Below the pieces are notes generated by a model. That model saw only the letters and a program-made list of their open reading frames with translations. It did not search any database and was not told the DNA's origin. The translations under genes were made by a program, and so were the position numbers. From Ornithinimicrobium humiphilum (GTDB lineage Bacteria > Actinomycetota > Actinomycetes > Actinomycetales > Dermatophilaceae), in contig NZ_VFPU01000001.1 in NCBI RefSeq assembly GCF_006716885.1, forward strand, positions 1,984,001 through 2,048,000: DNA of 64,000 nucleotides. The letters run 5' to 3'. Of this stretch, positions 51,335-64,000 are shown in pieces (within the stretch, counting starts at the first letter, position 1; each line of letters opens with the position of its first letter).

Positions 51335-52583
51335 GGTTGTTCTCCTCGTGGGTCGTGGTGGTGGGGGCGGTCGTCCCCGGCCCGCCGGGGCCGGCGGGAC
51401 CTGCGTCGCCGCGTCGTCGGTCCATCAGGGTCAGGAACCGGTCGAAGAGGTAGGCGGCGTCGTGCGGCCCGGCCGCGGCCTCGGGGTGGTACTGCACGGA
51501 GAAGGCCGGCACCGCCTGGCAGTGCAGGCCCTCCACGACGTCGTCGTTCAGGGCGATGTGCGAGCAGACGACCGGGCCGTAGGGCGTCTCCGTCGGCTGG
51601 TCGGTCGGCACGCCCTCGGGCCACGCCACGGCGAAGCCGTGGTTGTGCGCGGTGACCTCCACCTTGCCGGTGGACCGGTCCAGGACCGGCTGGTTGATGC
51701 CCCGGTGCCCGAAGGGCAGCTTGTAGGTGCCCAGGCCGAGGGCCCGGCCCAGCAGCTGGTTGCCGAAGCAGATGCCGAAGAACGGCATACCGGCGTCGAG
51801 GACCTGGCGCAGCAGCCCGACCTCGTGGTCGGCGGTGGCCGGGTCGCCCGGACCGTTGGAGAAGAAGACGCCGTCGGGCTGGACCGCGAGGACGTCCTCG
51901 AAGGTGCTCGTGGCGGGCAGCACGTGGACGCGCACGCCCCGCTCGGCCATGAGGGCCGGCGTGGTGCCCTTGATGCCGAGGTCGAGGGCCGCGACCGTGT
52001 AGCGGACCGGGACGCCCTCGGGCGGCGAGACGACGTAGGGCTGGTCGGTGCTCACCTCGGCGGCGAGCGCCGAGCCCGCCATCCGGGGCGCCTCGGTGAC
52101 GGTGCGGAGCAGCTCCTCGTGGGGCCGCCCGGCGGCCTCCCCCGAGAAGATGCCGACGCGCATGGCACCGCGGTCGCGCAGGTGGCGGGTCAGGGCGCGG
52201 GTGTCGACCCCGCTGATGCCGACGACGCCCGCGTCGCGGAGCGCGTTCTCCAGGGGACCCTGGGCGCGCCAGTTGGAGGGGCGCAGCGCCGGGTCGCGGA
52301 CGACGAGGCCGGCGGCCCAGATGCGTCGGCTCTCCATGTCGGCGCTGTTGACGCCGGTGTTGCCGATGTGGGGCGCGGTCATGACGATGACCTGCCGGTG
52401 GTAGGACGGGTCGGTCAGCGTCTCCTGGTAGCCGGTCATGCCGGTGGAGAAGACCGCCTCCCCCACCGTCCGCCCCACCGCGCCGTAGGCCTCGCCGCGG
52501 AAGGTGCGGCCGTCCTCCAGCACGAGGACGGCCTCGGCGGGCGGGACCGGGCTCCGGTCGGTGGCCTGGTCGGGTGTCCTCAC
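51321..52583 (-). CDS. carA: Carbamoyl phosphate synthase small subunit
   Basis: Glutaminase subunit feeding ammonia to CarB. The 420-residue protein has the N-terminal CarA domain ([37 protein letters not shown]) and a class I glutamine amidotransferase with nucleophile cysteine in [16 protein letters not shown] and the His-Glu pair in [13 protein letters not shown]. The last 30 residues are a Thr/Pro/Gly tail. GTG start overlapping the pyrC stop (GTGA). Confidence 0.97.
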
Positions 52584-53928
52584 AGCTCCTCCTCGGTGAC
52601 GTCCTCGTTGCCCCACACCAGGCCCTCGCGGGCGGTCACGCGGCCGCGCAGCATGGTCAGGTGCACGGCGCCGACGAGGGTGCGGCCGTGCCAGGGGTTG
52701 TTGCGCGAGAGCGACTTGGACAGTGCTCTGTCGACGGTGGTCTCGCGGTCGGGGTCGACGAGCGTGAGGTTGGCCGGGGCGCCGACGCGCACACCCTGGC
52801 CCTGGTCGGCCAGCCTGGCGATGCGCGCGGGGGTGGTGGACATCGCCCGGGCGACGTCGGCCCAGCCCATGCGCCCGGACCGCACCATGACGGTGCTGAC
52901 GACCGGCAGGGCCGTCTCCAGCCCGAGCATGCCGAAGGCGGCGTCGACGAAGGCGTGCTCCTTGTCGTGGCGCACGTGCGGCGCGTGGTCGGTGGCGACC
53001 GCGTCGATCGTGCCGTCGGCGAGCGCCTCCTGCAGGACCAGCGCGTCCTCGGTCGGGCGCAGCGGCGGGTTGACCTTGTAGACGGGGTCGTAGCCGGCGA
53101 GCAGGTCCGTGGTCAGCATGAGGTGGTGCGGCGTCACCTCGGCGGTGACGTCGATGCCCTGGGCCTTGGCCCAGCGCAGCACCTCCACGCTGCCGGCCGT
53201 CGACACGTGGGCGACGTGCACCCGGGAGCCGGTGTGGCGGGCGAGCATGACGTCGCGGGCGACGATGGTCTCCTCGGCGACCGAGGGCCAGCCCGGCAGG
53301 CCCAGCCGCCCGGACAGCTCGCCCTCGTGGCAGCAGGCGGCGGCCCCGGCCAGGCTCGGGTCCTGGCTGTGCTGGGAGATGACGCCGTCGAAGCTCTTGA
53401 CGTACTCGAGCGCGCGGCGCATGACACGCGCGTCGTGGACGCACCGGCCGTCGTCGGAGAACACCCGGACGCGGGCGCGGGAGCGCGCCATGAGCCCGAG
53501 CTCGGCGAGCTCCTCGCCGCCCAGCCCCTTCGTGACGGCCCCGACCGGGTGGACGTCGACGTAGCCGGCGCGGCGGCCCAGGTCGAGGACCCGCTCGGCG
53601 ACCTCGACGTTGTCGGTGACCGGGTCGGTGTTGGCCATGGCGAGCACGGCCGTGAAGCCGCCGGCCGCGGCGGCCTGGGAGCCGGTCGAGACGGTCTCGG
53701 CGTCCTCGCGGCCGGGCTCGCGCAGGTGGGTGTGCAGGTCGACCAGGCCGGGGAGCAGGACCAGGCCGGAGGCGGCCAGGCGCTGCACGCCCGAGGGGGC
53801 CTCCGACGCGGCGTCAGGTCCGACGGCCGCGATGCGCCCGTCGACGACGAGCACGTCCTGCACCCCCTCGCCCTGGATGTCGGCGCCCTCGACGAGGACG
53901 GGTCGGGGAGCGGTGGGAGAGGGTCGGG

Positions 53929-53932
<4 letters not shown>
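52580..53932 (-). CDS. pyrC: Dihydroorotase
   Basis: Zinc enzyme closing carbamoyl aspartate to dihydroorotate. The 450-residue protein has [11 protein letters not shown] with two zinc histidines, [43 protein letters not shown], and [12 protein letters not shown] with the catalytic aspartate. GTG start overlapping the pyrB stop (GTGA). Confidence 0.97.
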
Positions 53933-57687
<3,755 letters not shown>

Positions 57688-57688
57688 G

Positions 57689-58249
57689 TCAGTTCACGCG
57701 GCCGAGGTAGGAACCGTCACGCGTGTCGACCTTGACCTTGGTGCCGGTCTCGAGGAAGAGCGGCACCTGGATCTCGGCGCCGGTCTCCACGGTGGCGGGC
57801 TTGGTGCCACCGGTGGAGCGGTCGCCCTGCAGGCCGGGCTCGGTGTGGGTGATCTCCAGGACGACGGAGGCCGGCAGCTCGACGTAGAGCACCTGGCCGT
57901 CGTGCTGGGCGATCATCGCCCGGCCGTTCTCCAGGAGGAACTTGGCGGCATCACCCATGACCTCGGGCGAGACGTGGACCTGCTCGTAGGTCTTCTCGTC
58001 CATGAAGATGTAGTCGGTGCCGTCGTTGTAGAGGTACTGGAAGTCCGAACGGTCCACCGTCGCGGTCTCGACCTTGGTGCCGGCGTTGAAAGTCTTGTCG
58101 ATGATCTTGCCGGAGGTGACGTTCTTGAGCTTGGTGCGCACGAACGCCGGACCCTTGCCGGGCTTGACGTGCTGGAACTCCAGCACCTGCCACAGCCCGT
58201 TGTCCATGTCCAGGACCATGCCGTTCTTCAGGTCGTTCGTCGTCGCCAC
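57689..58249 (-). CDS. efp: Elongation factor P
   Basis: Rescues ribosomes stalled at proline runs. The 186-residue protein has the KOW domain with the tip loop [15 protein letters not shown], where the tip lysine is the site modified in many bacteria, then two OB domains ([67 protein letters not shown]). GTG start. Separate from aroB by about 110 bases that hold a hairpin and presumably the efp promoter. Confidence 0.97.
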   Translation of the reverse strand: MATTNDLKNGMVLDMDNGLWQVLEFQHVKPGKGPAFVRTKLKNVTSGKIIDKTFNAGTKVETATVDRSDFQYLYNDGTDYIFMDEKTYEQVHVSPEVMGDAAKFLLENGRAMIAQHDGQVLYVELPASVVLEITHTEPGLQGDRSTGGTKPATVETGAEIQVPLFLETGTKVKVDTRDGSYLGRVN

Positions 58250-58327
58250 GTCTCGTCGCTCTCACAATCGGGGTCGAAGGTAGGTAGGGCGGGCCGCTGG
58301 GGCCCGAACCCGGGCAAGTCTAGCGGC

Positions 58328-58345
58328 GCCGGAGGCCCCTCCGGC
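58328..58345 (-). terminator. Hairpin terminator after the aro cluster
   Basis: GCCGGAGG and CCTCCGGC with two bases between, 13 bases beyond the aroB stop on the minus strand. Marks the probable end of the mltG-aroE-aroB transcript, with efp-nusB starting after it. Confidence 0.7.
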
Positions 58346-58357
58346 ACGCCCGAGGCG

Positions 58358-59455
58358 TCACCGGGGTCGGCGGACCGCCTCGTAGGCCTCCCGCAGCAGC
58401 GCCTCGTCCGGGGCCTCCAGGCGGGTGGGGCTCGCCAGGCCCTCGAGAGCCACGAACCGCAGCGTGCTGCCCCGGGACTTCTTGTCGCGGGCCATCGCCG
58501 TGCGCAGCTCCTCCCACCGGTCCGGGCCGGGGTATGCCGTGGGCAGGCCCAGCGACCCCAGCACCGTGCGGTGCCGCTCGAGCAGGGCCTGGTCGACGAG
58601 GCCGGCCCGGTGTGCGAGCTCGGCGACGAAGACCATGCCGACGGCGACGGCGTCGCCGTGGCGCCAGCGGTAGTCCTCGACCTGCTCCACGGCGTGCCCG
58701 AAGGTGTGGCCGTAGTTGAGGATCTCGCGCAGCGAGGCCTCGCGGAGGTCGGCCGCCACCACCTCGGCCTTGACGCGCACCGCGCGGGTGATCAGCTCGA
58801 CCGCGAGCCCGGGGGCGGCCGTCGGGTCGCCCGCCGCCACGGGGTCGGCCTCGACCAGGTCGAGGATGACCGGATCGGCGATGAAGCCGGCCTTGACCAC
58901 CTCCGCGAGCCCGGAGACGTAGTCGGCGCGGGGCATGCTCGCCAACCAGGCCGGGTCGCAGAGCACCGCCCGCGGCGGGTGGAAGGCGCCGACGAGGTTC
59001 TTGCCCTCGGGGGTGTTGATCCCGGTCTTGCCGCCGACCGCCGCGTCGACGACCCCGAGCAGGGACGTCGGCAGCAGCACGGACTCGACGCCGCGCAGCC
59101 AGGTGGCGGCGACGAAGCCGGCGAGGTCGGTCACCGCTCCCCCGCCGACCCCGACCACGAGGTCGTCGCGGGTGAAGCCCTCCTGGCCCAGGCGTCGCCA
59201 CAACGACTCCAGCACCTGCGCGGTCTTGGCGGCCTCGGCGTCCGGCACCTCGACCACGACCGGCCGCGCACCGGCGTCGGCGAGGACGGCCGCCGCCTGC
59301 GCGGCGAGCTGCGCACGACCGGGCTGCACCACGAGGAGGACCCGGCGGCCCTCCCTGGCGTGGGCGGTCAGGTGCGCCAGCGCGTCCGGGCCGACGTGCA
59401 CGGCATATCCCGGCTCGCCGCGGACCTCGACGGTGCGGGTCGCGGGTGCGCTCAC
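58358..59455 (-). CDS. aroB: 3-dehydroquinate synthase
   Basis: Second shikimate-pathway step, NAD- and metal-dependent. The 365-residue protein has VGVGGGAVTDLAGFVAATWLRGV (NAD site), LLPTSLLGVVDAAVGGKTGIN, and the metal-binding EVVKAG, NYGHTFGHAVE. GTG at 59455 overlaps the aroK stop (GTGA); an open frame upstream is the shadow of aroK. aroQ, normally next to it, is absent here. Confidence 0.97.
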   Translation of the reverse strand: MSAPATRTVEVRGEPGYAVHVGPDALAHLTAHAREGRRVLLVVQPGRAQLAAQAAAVLADAGARPVVVEVPDAEAAKTAQVLESLWRRLGQEGFTRDDLVVGVGGGAVTDLAGFVAATWLRGVESVLLPTSLLGVVDAAVGGKTGINTPEGKNLVGAFHPPRAVLCDPAWLASMPRADYVSGLAEVVKAGFIADPVILDLVEADPVAAGDPTAAPGLAVELITRAVRVKAEVVAADLREASLREILNYGHTFGHAVEQVEDYRWRHGDAVAVGMVFVAELAHRAGLVDQALLERHRTVLGSLGLPTAYPGPDRWEELRTAMARDKKSRGSTLRFVALEGLASPTRLEAPDEALLREAYEAVRRPR

Positions 59456-59967
59456 GGCTCCAGTCCCAGGGCGCCGAGCAGCTCCTCGGCCACCTCCTCG
59501 GGGGTGCGACCCCCGGTCTGGACGTGCACGGTCGCGAGCGACTCGTAGACGGGGCGACGGGCGTTCATGAGGCGGGTCCACGCAGCGCGCGGGTTGACCA
59601 CGAGCAGGGGCCGGGAGGCGTCGAAGCCGACCCTCCCCGCGGCGTCGGCGATCGTCACGTCCAGGAAGGCGACGCGGTGGTCGCCCTCCCGCAGCGCGGT
59701 CGCGACGGTCTCCTGCATGACGGCGCCGCCGCCGAGCGCGACCACACCACGCTCCTCGGCGAGGGACCGCACGACCTCGACCCGCTCGAGCTCGCGGAAG
59801 TGCGCCTCGCCGTCCTGGACGAAGATGTCGCTCACCGAGCGCCCGGCCGCGCGCTCGATCGCGACGTCGGTGTCGTGGAAGTCGACCCCGAGCCGCTCCG
59901 CGAGCAGCCGGCCGACGGTGGTCTTGCCCGCCCCGGGGGGGCCGACGAGGACGACGACGGGGCTCAC
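59452..59967 (-). CDS. aroK: Shikimate kinase
   Basis: Phosphorylates shikimate with ATP. The 171-residue P-loop protein has [15 protein letters not shown], the substrate-binding [30 protein letters not shown] and RPLL. GTG start overlapping the aroC stop (GTGA). Confidence 0.96.
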   Translation of the reverse strand: MSPVVVLVGPPGAGKTTVGRLLAERLGVDFHDTDVAIERAAGRSVSDIFVQDGEAHFRELERVEVVRSLAEERGVVALGGGAVMQETVATALREGDHRVAFLDVTIADAAGRVGFDASRPLLVVNPRAAWTRLMNARRPVYESLATVHVQTGGRTPEEVAEELLGALGLEP

Positions 59968-61238
59968 GGGCGCTCCTCCCCGTCGAGGACGGTCGCGGGC
60001 GTGCGCAGGTGCTGCGGCACGGCGGCGAGGTAGGCGGCGTGGTTGCGCGCCACCTCGGCCACCGAGTCGCCGCCGAACTTCTCCAGCACGGCGTCGGCGA
60101 GGACCAGCGCCACCATGGCCTCGGCCACGACCCCCGCGGCCGGCACGGCGCAGACGTCGCTGCGCTGGTGGATGGCGGTGGCGGGCTCCCCCGTGGTCGT
60201 GTCGACGGTGCGCAGGGCCCGCGGCACGGTGGAGATCGGCTTCATGGCCGCACGGACCCGCAGCACCTCGCCCGTGCTCATGCCGCCCTCGGTCCCGCCG
60301 CTGCGCAGGCTCACGCGACGCACCAGGCCGTCCTCGCCGGCGACGATCTCGTCGTGGGCCTCGCTGCCGCGGCGGGCGGCGGTGCGGAAGCCCTCCCCCA
60401 CCTCGACACCCTTGATGGCCTGGATGCCCATGAGGGCCGCGGCGAGCCGGGCGTCGAGCCGGCGGTCCCAGTGGACGTGCGAGCCGAGCCCCGGCGGCAG
60501 GCCGTAGGCGAGCACCTCGACCACCCCGCCGAGGGTGTCGCCGTCCTTGCGGGCGGCGTCGACCTCGGCGACCATCGCGGCCGACAGCTCGGGGTCGAGG
60601 GTGCGCACCGGGTCGGCGTCGACCGCGGCGACGTCGTCCGGGCCGGGCAGGGCGTCGAGGTCGGGGGCGTCGGCGTCCAGGTCGGGCACGCCGGCCCGGC
60701 CGATGCTCACGGTGTGGGAGACGAGGCGCACCCCGACGGCCTGCTCGAGGAAGGCGGCGGCGACGGCGCCGAGGGCGACCCGGGCGGCCGTCTCGCGCGC
60801 CGAGGCGCGCTCCAGGACGGGTCGGGCCTCGTCGAAGCCGTACTTGGTCATGCCCACGAGGTCGGCGTGACCGGGGCGGGGGCGGGTGAGCGGCTTGTTG
60901 CGGGCGAGCTCCTGCGGGGCGCCCACGTCGTCGGCGCGTCGGATGGCCTCGTCCTCGACGGGCTCGGGGCTCATCACCGCCTCCCACTTCGCCCACTCGG
61001 TGTTGGCGATCTGCAGGGCCAGCGGGGATCCGAGGGTGAGGCCGTGGCGCAGACCCCCGAGGAAGCTGAGCTGGTCGGCCTCGAACTTCATCCGGGCCCC
61101 GCGGCCGTAGCCGAGCCGGCGGCGGGCCAGGGCCCCCTCCACGGCGGCCCGCTCGACACGGACCCCGGCGGGCAGCCCCTCGAGGACGGCGGTCAGGGCG
61201 GGCCCGTGCGACTCTCCGGCGGTCAACCAACGCAGCAT
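59964..61238 (-). CDS. aroC: Chorismate synthase
   Basis: Final shikimate step, FMN-dependent. The 424-residue protein has [22 protein letters not shown] at the N-terminus, the [12 protein letters not shown] segment, [37 protein letters not shown], and [16 protein letters not shown] start; 24 bases after the prepilin peptidase gene. Confidence 0.97.
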   Translation of the reverse strand: MLRWLTAGESHGPALTAVLEGLPAGVRVERAAVEGALARRRLGYGRGARMKFEADQLSFLGGLRHGLTLGSPLALQIANTEWAKWEAVMSPEPVEDEAIRRADDVGAPQELARNKPLTRPRPGHADLVGMTKYGFDEARPVLERASARETAARVALGAVAAAFLEQAVGVRLVSHTVSIGRAGVPDLDADAPDLDALPGPDDVAAVDADPVRTLDPELSAAMVAEVDAARKDGDTLGGVVEVLAYGLPPGLGSHVHWDRRLDARLAAALMGIQAIKGVEVGEGFRTAARRGSEAHDEIVAGEDGLVRRVSLRSGGTEGGMSTGEVLRVRAAMKPISTVPRALRTVDTTTGEPATAIHQRSDVCAVPAAGVVAEAMVALVLADAVLEKFGGDSVAEVARNHAAYLAAVPQHLRTPATVLDGEERP

Positions 61239-61261
61239 GGGCACAGATTCTCCCACGCTGG

Positions 61262-61981
61262 CTAGAGCAGCCCGCCCACCGCCTGCGGCACGAGGAGCAG
61301 GCCCAGCAGGGCCCCGACCATCATCGGGGGGCCGTAGGCGAAGTCGTCCTTCCAGCCCACGCGGCGCCCCACCAGCAGCGCCAGGGCGAAGAGGCCGCCG
61401 ACGAGGAAGCCTGCGTAGATGCCCGCGAGGGTCTCGGGCCAGCCGAACCAGCCGAGGACTCCCCCGAGCACGACCGCGAGCTTGACGTCGCCGAGGCCGA
61501 GCGCGAGCGAGCCGCGGGCGAGGGAGAGCAGCGCGAGGAGGAAGTAGAACCCGCCGCTCCCGACCGCCGCCAGCAGCGAGCGCAGCCACGGCTCGAAACC
61601 GCCGCCGACCAGCGCCGCCAGGCTCACGCCCGCGACGAGGAAACCCATCGTCGGCCACATGATCCGGTCGGGCAGCCGGTGCACGTCGAGGTCCATCGCC
61701 GCCAGGCACACGCAGCTCAGGGTCATCACCAGCCCGGTGGCGGTGAGGACGGCCGCCACGGGCCACCCGGGCACGGCGTCGTCGGGGACGAACCAGATCC
61801 GGTGCACGACGAAGGCGGTGACGACGCCGAGGACGAGCGGCACCCACCAGCGACGGCCCGGGTGCGGGACGTCGTCCTCGTCCGGCTTGCGGTAGGTGGT
61901 GGCCTCGAGCCACCGCCCCACGGGTATGCCGAGGACCGTGGCCACCGCTCCCACGGCGACCGGCACCCAGACCTCCGTCAC
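61262..61981 (-). CDS. A24-family prepilin peptidase
   Basis: Membrane aspartic peptidase that processes type IV prepilins or similar pseudopilins, 239 residues with about eight hydrophobic helices. The two catalytic aspartates are visible in [13 protein letters not shown] and in [12 protein letters not shown] (GxGD). It lacks the N-terminal cytoplasmic methylase domain of PilD. GTG start overlapping the aroE stop (GTGA). No pilin gene is in this window. Confidence 0.88.
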   Translation of the reverse strand: MTEVWVPVAVGAVATVLGIPVGRWLEATTYRKPDEDDVPHPGRRWWVPLVLGVVTAFVVHRIWFVPDDAVPGWPVAAVLTATGLVMTLSCVCLAAMDLDVHRLPDRIMWPTMGFLVAGVSLAALVGGGFEPWLRSLLAAVGSGGFYFLLALLSLARGSLALGLGDVKLAVVLGGVLGWFGWPETLAGIYAGFLVGGLFALALLVGRRVGWKDDFAYGPPMMVGALLGLLLVPQAVGGLL

Positions 61982-62820
61982 TGCGACCCCGTCCCGTCCA
62001 GCGCCGCGCGCATCGCGGCGACCGGGCCATTGTGCCCGGTCATCAGCTCGACCTGACGGACCGCCTGGTGCAGGAGCATGCCCGTGCCGCGGGCGACCGG
62101 GAGGCCCTCGCCCCCCGCGGCCTCGCGGACCGCGGTCGCGAACCGGCTGGGCCAGGGGCGGTAGACGACGTCCATGACGACGGGCGTCACGGCATCGGGG
62201 GGCGCGAGGACCGGGCCGGGCTCCGCGGTCGGCGGCAGGGTGCTCACGACGACCTGGCTCTCGGCGCCGTCGAGCACGAGCGGGTCGGTGAGGAGGGGGA
62301 CGACACGGGTCCTCAGACCGAGCTGCCCAGCCAGGGCGGCGGTCCCGGGCCGCAGGTCGCCGCGCACCCGGAAGGTCACCTCCTGCACGCCCAGCTCCGA
62401 GAGGGCGACGAGCGTCGAGCGGGCGGTCGCGCCCCCGCCGAGCACGGTGGCGGACCGGGGCGCGAGCGCCCCGGCCTCGGTGAGCGCCTGCACGACGCCG
62501 TGGACGTCGGTGTTGTCCGCCAGCCAGCCCCCGTCGCGGCGCACCAGGGTGTTGGCCGCGCCGGCCAGCCGGGCGGCCGGGCCGACCTCGGTGCCGAGCG
62601 CGAGCGCCTCCTCCTTGAGCGGCATGGTCACCGCCAGCCCGACCCACCCGGGGCCGAGCTGCTCGACGTAGGACCGGAGCCCGCCGGCCGGCACCTCCTG
62701 CGCGGTGAACGTCCACCCGTCCAGCCCGAGCGCCGCGTAGGCGGCGCCGTGCAGGAGCGGCGAGAGGCTGTGCGAGATCGGCGAGCCGACCACGCCCGCC
62801 CGCCGCGGCCCGCTCAGCAC
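61978..62820 (-). CDS. aroE: Shikimate dehydrogenase
   Basis: NADPH-dependent reduction of dehydroshikimate. The 280-residue protein has [24 protein letters not shown] (substrate), [10 protein letters not shown] with catalytic lysine, [21 protein letters not shown] with catalytic aspartate, and [15 protein letters not shown] for NADP. GTG start at 62820, seven bases inside the end of mltG. Confidence 0.96.
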   Translation of the reverse strand: MLSGPRRAGVVGSPISHSLSPLLHGAAYAALGLDGWTFTAQEVPAGGLRSYVEQLGPGWVGLAVTMPLKEEALALGTEVGPAARLAGAANTLVRRDGGWLADNTDVHGVVQALTEAGALAPRSATVLGGGATARSTLVALSELGVQEVTFRVRGDLRPGTAALAGQLGLRTRVVPLLTDPLVLDGAESQVVVSTLPPTAEPGPVLAPPDAVTPVVMDVVYRPWPSRFATAVREAAGGEGLPVARGTGMLLHQAVRQVELMTGHNGPVAAMRAALDGTGSQ

Positions 62821-64000
62821 TGGTCGGGGTTGTTCGCGCACCACTGCTGGAAGAGCGCGACGTTCTCCTGGTGGGCCGCGTAGTCGTCGGCGAACCGGGT
62901 CTCGCCGGTGGACGGGTCGACCGTGACGAAGTAGAGCCAGTTGCCGGGCTCGGGGTTCATCGCGGCGCGGATCGCCTCCTCGCCCGGGCTGTTGATCGGC
63001 CCGACGGGCAGGCCCGCGTAGAGGTAGGTGTTGTGCTTGTCCTCGTTGGCCCGCTGCTGGTCGGTCGTGCCCGCCAGGCCGCGCTCCTGGTAGATGAAGT
63101 GGACCGTGGAGTCCATCTGCAGGTAGCCGTTGGTCTCCGGGTTGGGCTGGAGGCGGTTCTCGACGACGCGGGCGATCTTGGGCAGGTCCTCGGAGAACAT
63201 GCCCTCGCCCTGGACGATGCTGGCCTTGATGATGACGTCGCGCAGCTCGTCCTCGGGGACCCCGATCTGGGCGTAGCGCTGCTTGGCGAGGTCGACCATC
63301 GCCTTGAGCTGCTCCTCGGGCGTCGACTCGGTGTCGAACTCGTAGGTGCTCGGGAACAGGAAGCCCTCGAGGTCGCCCTCGGCGGCCTCGGGCAGGCCCA
63401 GGGTGGAGACGTCGACGGCCTCGTAGTCGGCCACCTCGTGGCCGGTCGCCTCGGCGAGGATCGCGAAGGTCTCGGAGACCCACAGCCCCTCGCGGATCGT
63501 GACGCCGTTGATGTTGCGGTAGTTGCCGTCGAGCAGGCGCGCGAGCGCCGCCTGGGAGCTCATCTTGCTCGCCATCCGGTAGGTGCCTGGCTGGATGGAC
63601 CCGGACCGTGGGTCGGCCTGCAGGGCCGCCGTGAAGGCGGCGGAGGACGCCACGACGTCCTCGGCGGCCAGGATCTGGGCGATCTGACCGCCACCGGCGC
63701 CCTGGGGGATCTCGACGAGGATCTCGCCGGTGCCGGCGCCCTCGTAGTCCTGGGGGGCCTCCTCGCCGAAGGAGATGCTGGGGAGCATGTCGCTCACCCA
63801 GCCGAAGGTGTAGATGGACGCGGTGACCACGATCGCCCCGGCGAGCACCAGGGCCACGACCGTGCCGATCGGGTTGCGGCGGCGCCGGCGGCGCGGACGG
63901 AACTGCGGCACCTCGGGCTCGACGGGGTCGAGCACGTCGGAGGCCAGGGACTCGTCGTGCTCGACGTCGCGGCGCAGCCCGAGGACGTCGCCGTCGAAGA
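62814..64000 (-). CDS. mltG: Endolytic murein transglycosylase MltG (5' end outside window)
   Basis: Cuts nascent peptidoglycan strands at the membrane. Seen here are an Arg-rich stretch (RPRRRRRR) just before one membrane helix (VVALVLAGAIVVTASIYTFGWV), a LysM-like region, and the YceG/MltG domain: EGLWVSETFAILAE, FLFPSTYEFD, IIKASIVQGEGMFSEDLPKIARVVENRL with the catalytic glutamate, MDSTVHF, and NTYLYAGLPVGPINSPG. The reading frame remains open to the window edge with an acidic segment (LRRDVEHDESLASDV), so the true start lies outside; a GTG at 63935 is internal. Confidence 0.94.
   Translation of the reverse strand, partial: FDGDVLGLRRDVEHDESLASDVLDPVEPEVPQFRPRRRRRRNPIGTVVALVLAGAIVVTASIYTFGWVSDMLPSISFGEEAPQDYEGAGTGEILVEIPQGAGGGQIAQILAAEDVVASSAAFTAALQADPRSGSIQPGTYRMASKMSSQAALARLLDGNYRNINGVTIREGLWVSETFAILAEATGHEVADYEAVDVSTLGLPEAAEGDLEGFLFPSTYEFDTESTPEEQLKAMVDLAKQRYAQIGVPEDELRDVIIKASIVQGEGMFSEDLPKIARVVENRLQPNPETNGYLQMDSTVHFIYQERGLAGTTDQQRANEDKHNTYLYAGLPVGPINSPGEEAIRAAMNPEPGNWLYFVTVDPSTGETRFADDYAAHQENVALFQQWCANNPDQC

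Overview
The window is 64 kb of very GC-rich DNA (clearly above 70% by eye). It reads as the chromosome of a high-GC Gram-positive bacterium of the Actinomycetota, most likely order Micrococcales near the Intrasporangiaceae / Ornithinimicrobium-Serinicoccus group. The placement is inferred from actinobacterial-only genes: mIHF-type integration host factor, the ANTAR regulator PdtaR, the HGxxPAAW and Trp-operon membrane proteins, a helicase-dead PriA, a DUF222-HNH protein and frequent GTG/TTG starts. No prophage, insertion sequence, CRISPR array or plasmid gene was seen; almost everything is conserved core chromosome.

Layout, left to right. 0-8.6 kb: rpsA, a methyltransferase, then a four-gene LIV-type ABC import operon (two permeases, two ATPases) facing a convergent gene for a matching lipoprotein receptor. 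8.8-13.5 kb: polA, a hotdog thioesterase, a DUF554 membrane protein and pdtaR, followed by tRNA-Leu(CAA). 13.7-24.9 kb: a tightly overlapped minus-strand run of a heterodimeric ABC exporter, the Trp-associated membrane protein, HGxxPAAW, trpC, trpB, trpA, a MauE-like protein, a DsbA-like protein, lgt and pyk. 25-29.2 kb: a small accessory patch (TIGR03085 protein, P-loop kinase, PH-domain protein, an FMN riboswitch controlling a PnuC-family riboflavin transporter, a DUF222-HNH protein). 29.2-32.5 kb: rpe, rsmB, fmt. 32.5-39.2 kb: an oligopeptide ABC importer. 39.4-45.3 kb: priA, metK, coaBC, rpoZ, gmk, mihF. 45.4-55.5 kb: the full pyrimidine operon pyrR-B-C-carA-carB-pyrK-pyrD-pyrF. 55.6-57.2 kb: a SulP transporter on the other strand. 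57.3-64 kb: nusB, efp and the aro cluster (aroB, aroK, aroC, prepilin peptidase, aroE, mltG).

The genes work as biosynthetic and housekeeping modules: tryptophan, UMP and chorismate synthesis, lipoprotein and disulfide maturation, and translation/transcription factors. At 19 gene junctions the stop and start codons share 1-4 bases (ATGA, GTGA or TGATG), pointing to strong translational coupling. RNA-level control is visible at two places: an FMN riboswitch before ribM and a PyrR-binding loop just before the pyrR ribosome-binding site.

The points most worth a second look are: a PyrD/PyrK pair that has lost the residues expected of a dihydroorotate dehydrogenase; a dipeptide-type permease with about 200 extra residues holding some six membrane segments; a LIV permease fused to a signal peptide and an Ig-like domain; guanylate kinase that appears to start at CTG; an ABC exporter with one degenerate ATP site sitting where trpE is usually found; and the riboswitch-controlled riboflavin transporter lying near rpe with no riboflavin synthesis genes in sight. 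I saw no clearly undescribed multi-gene defence or mobile system.
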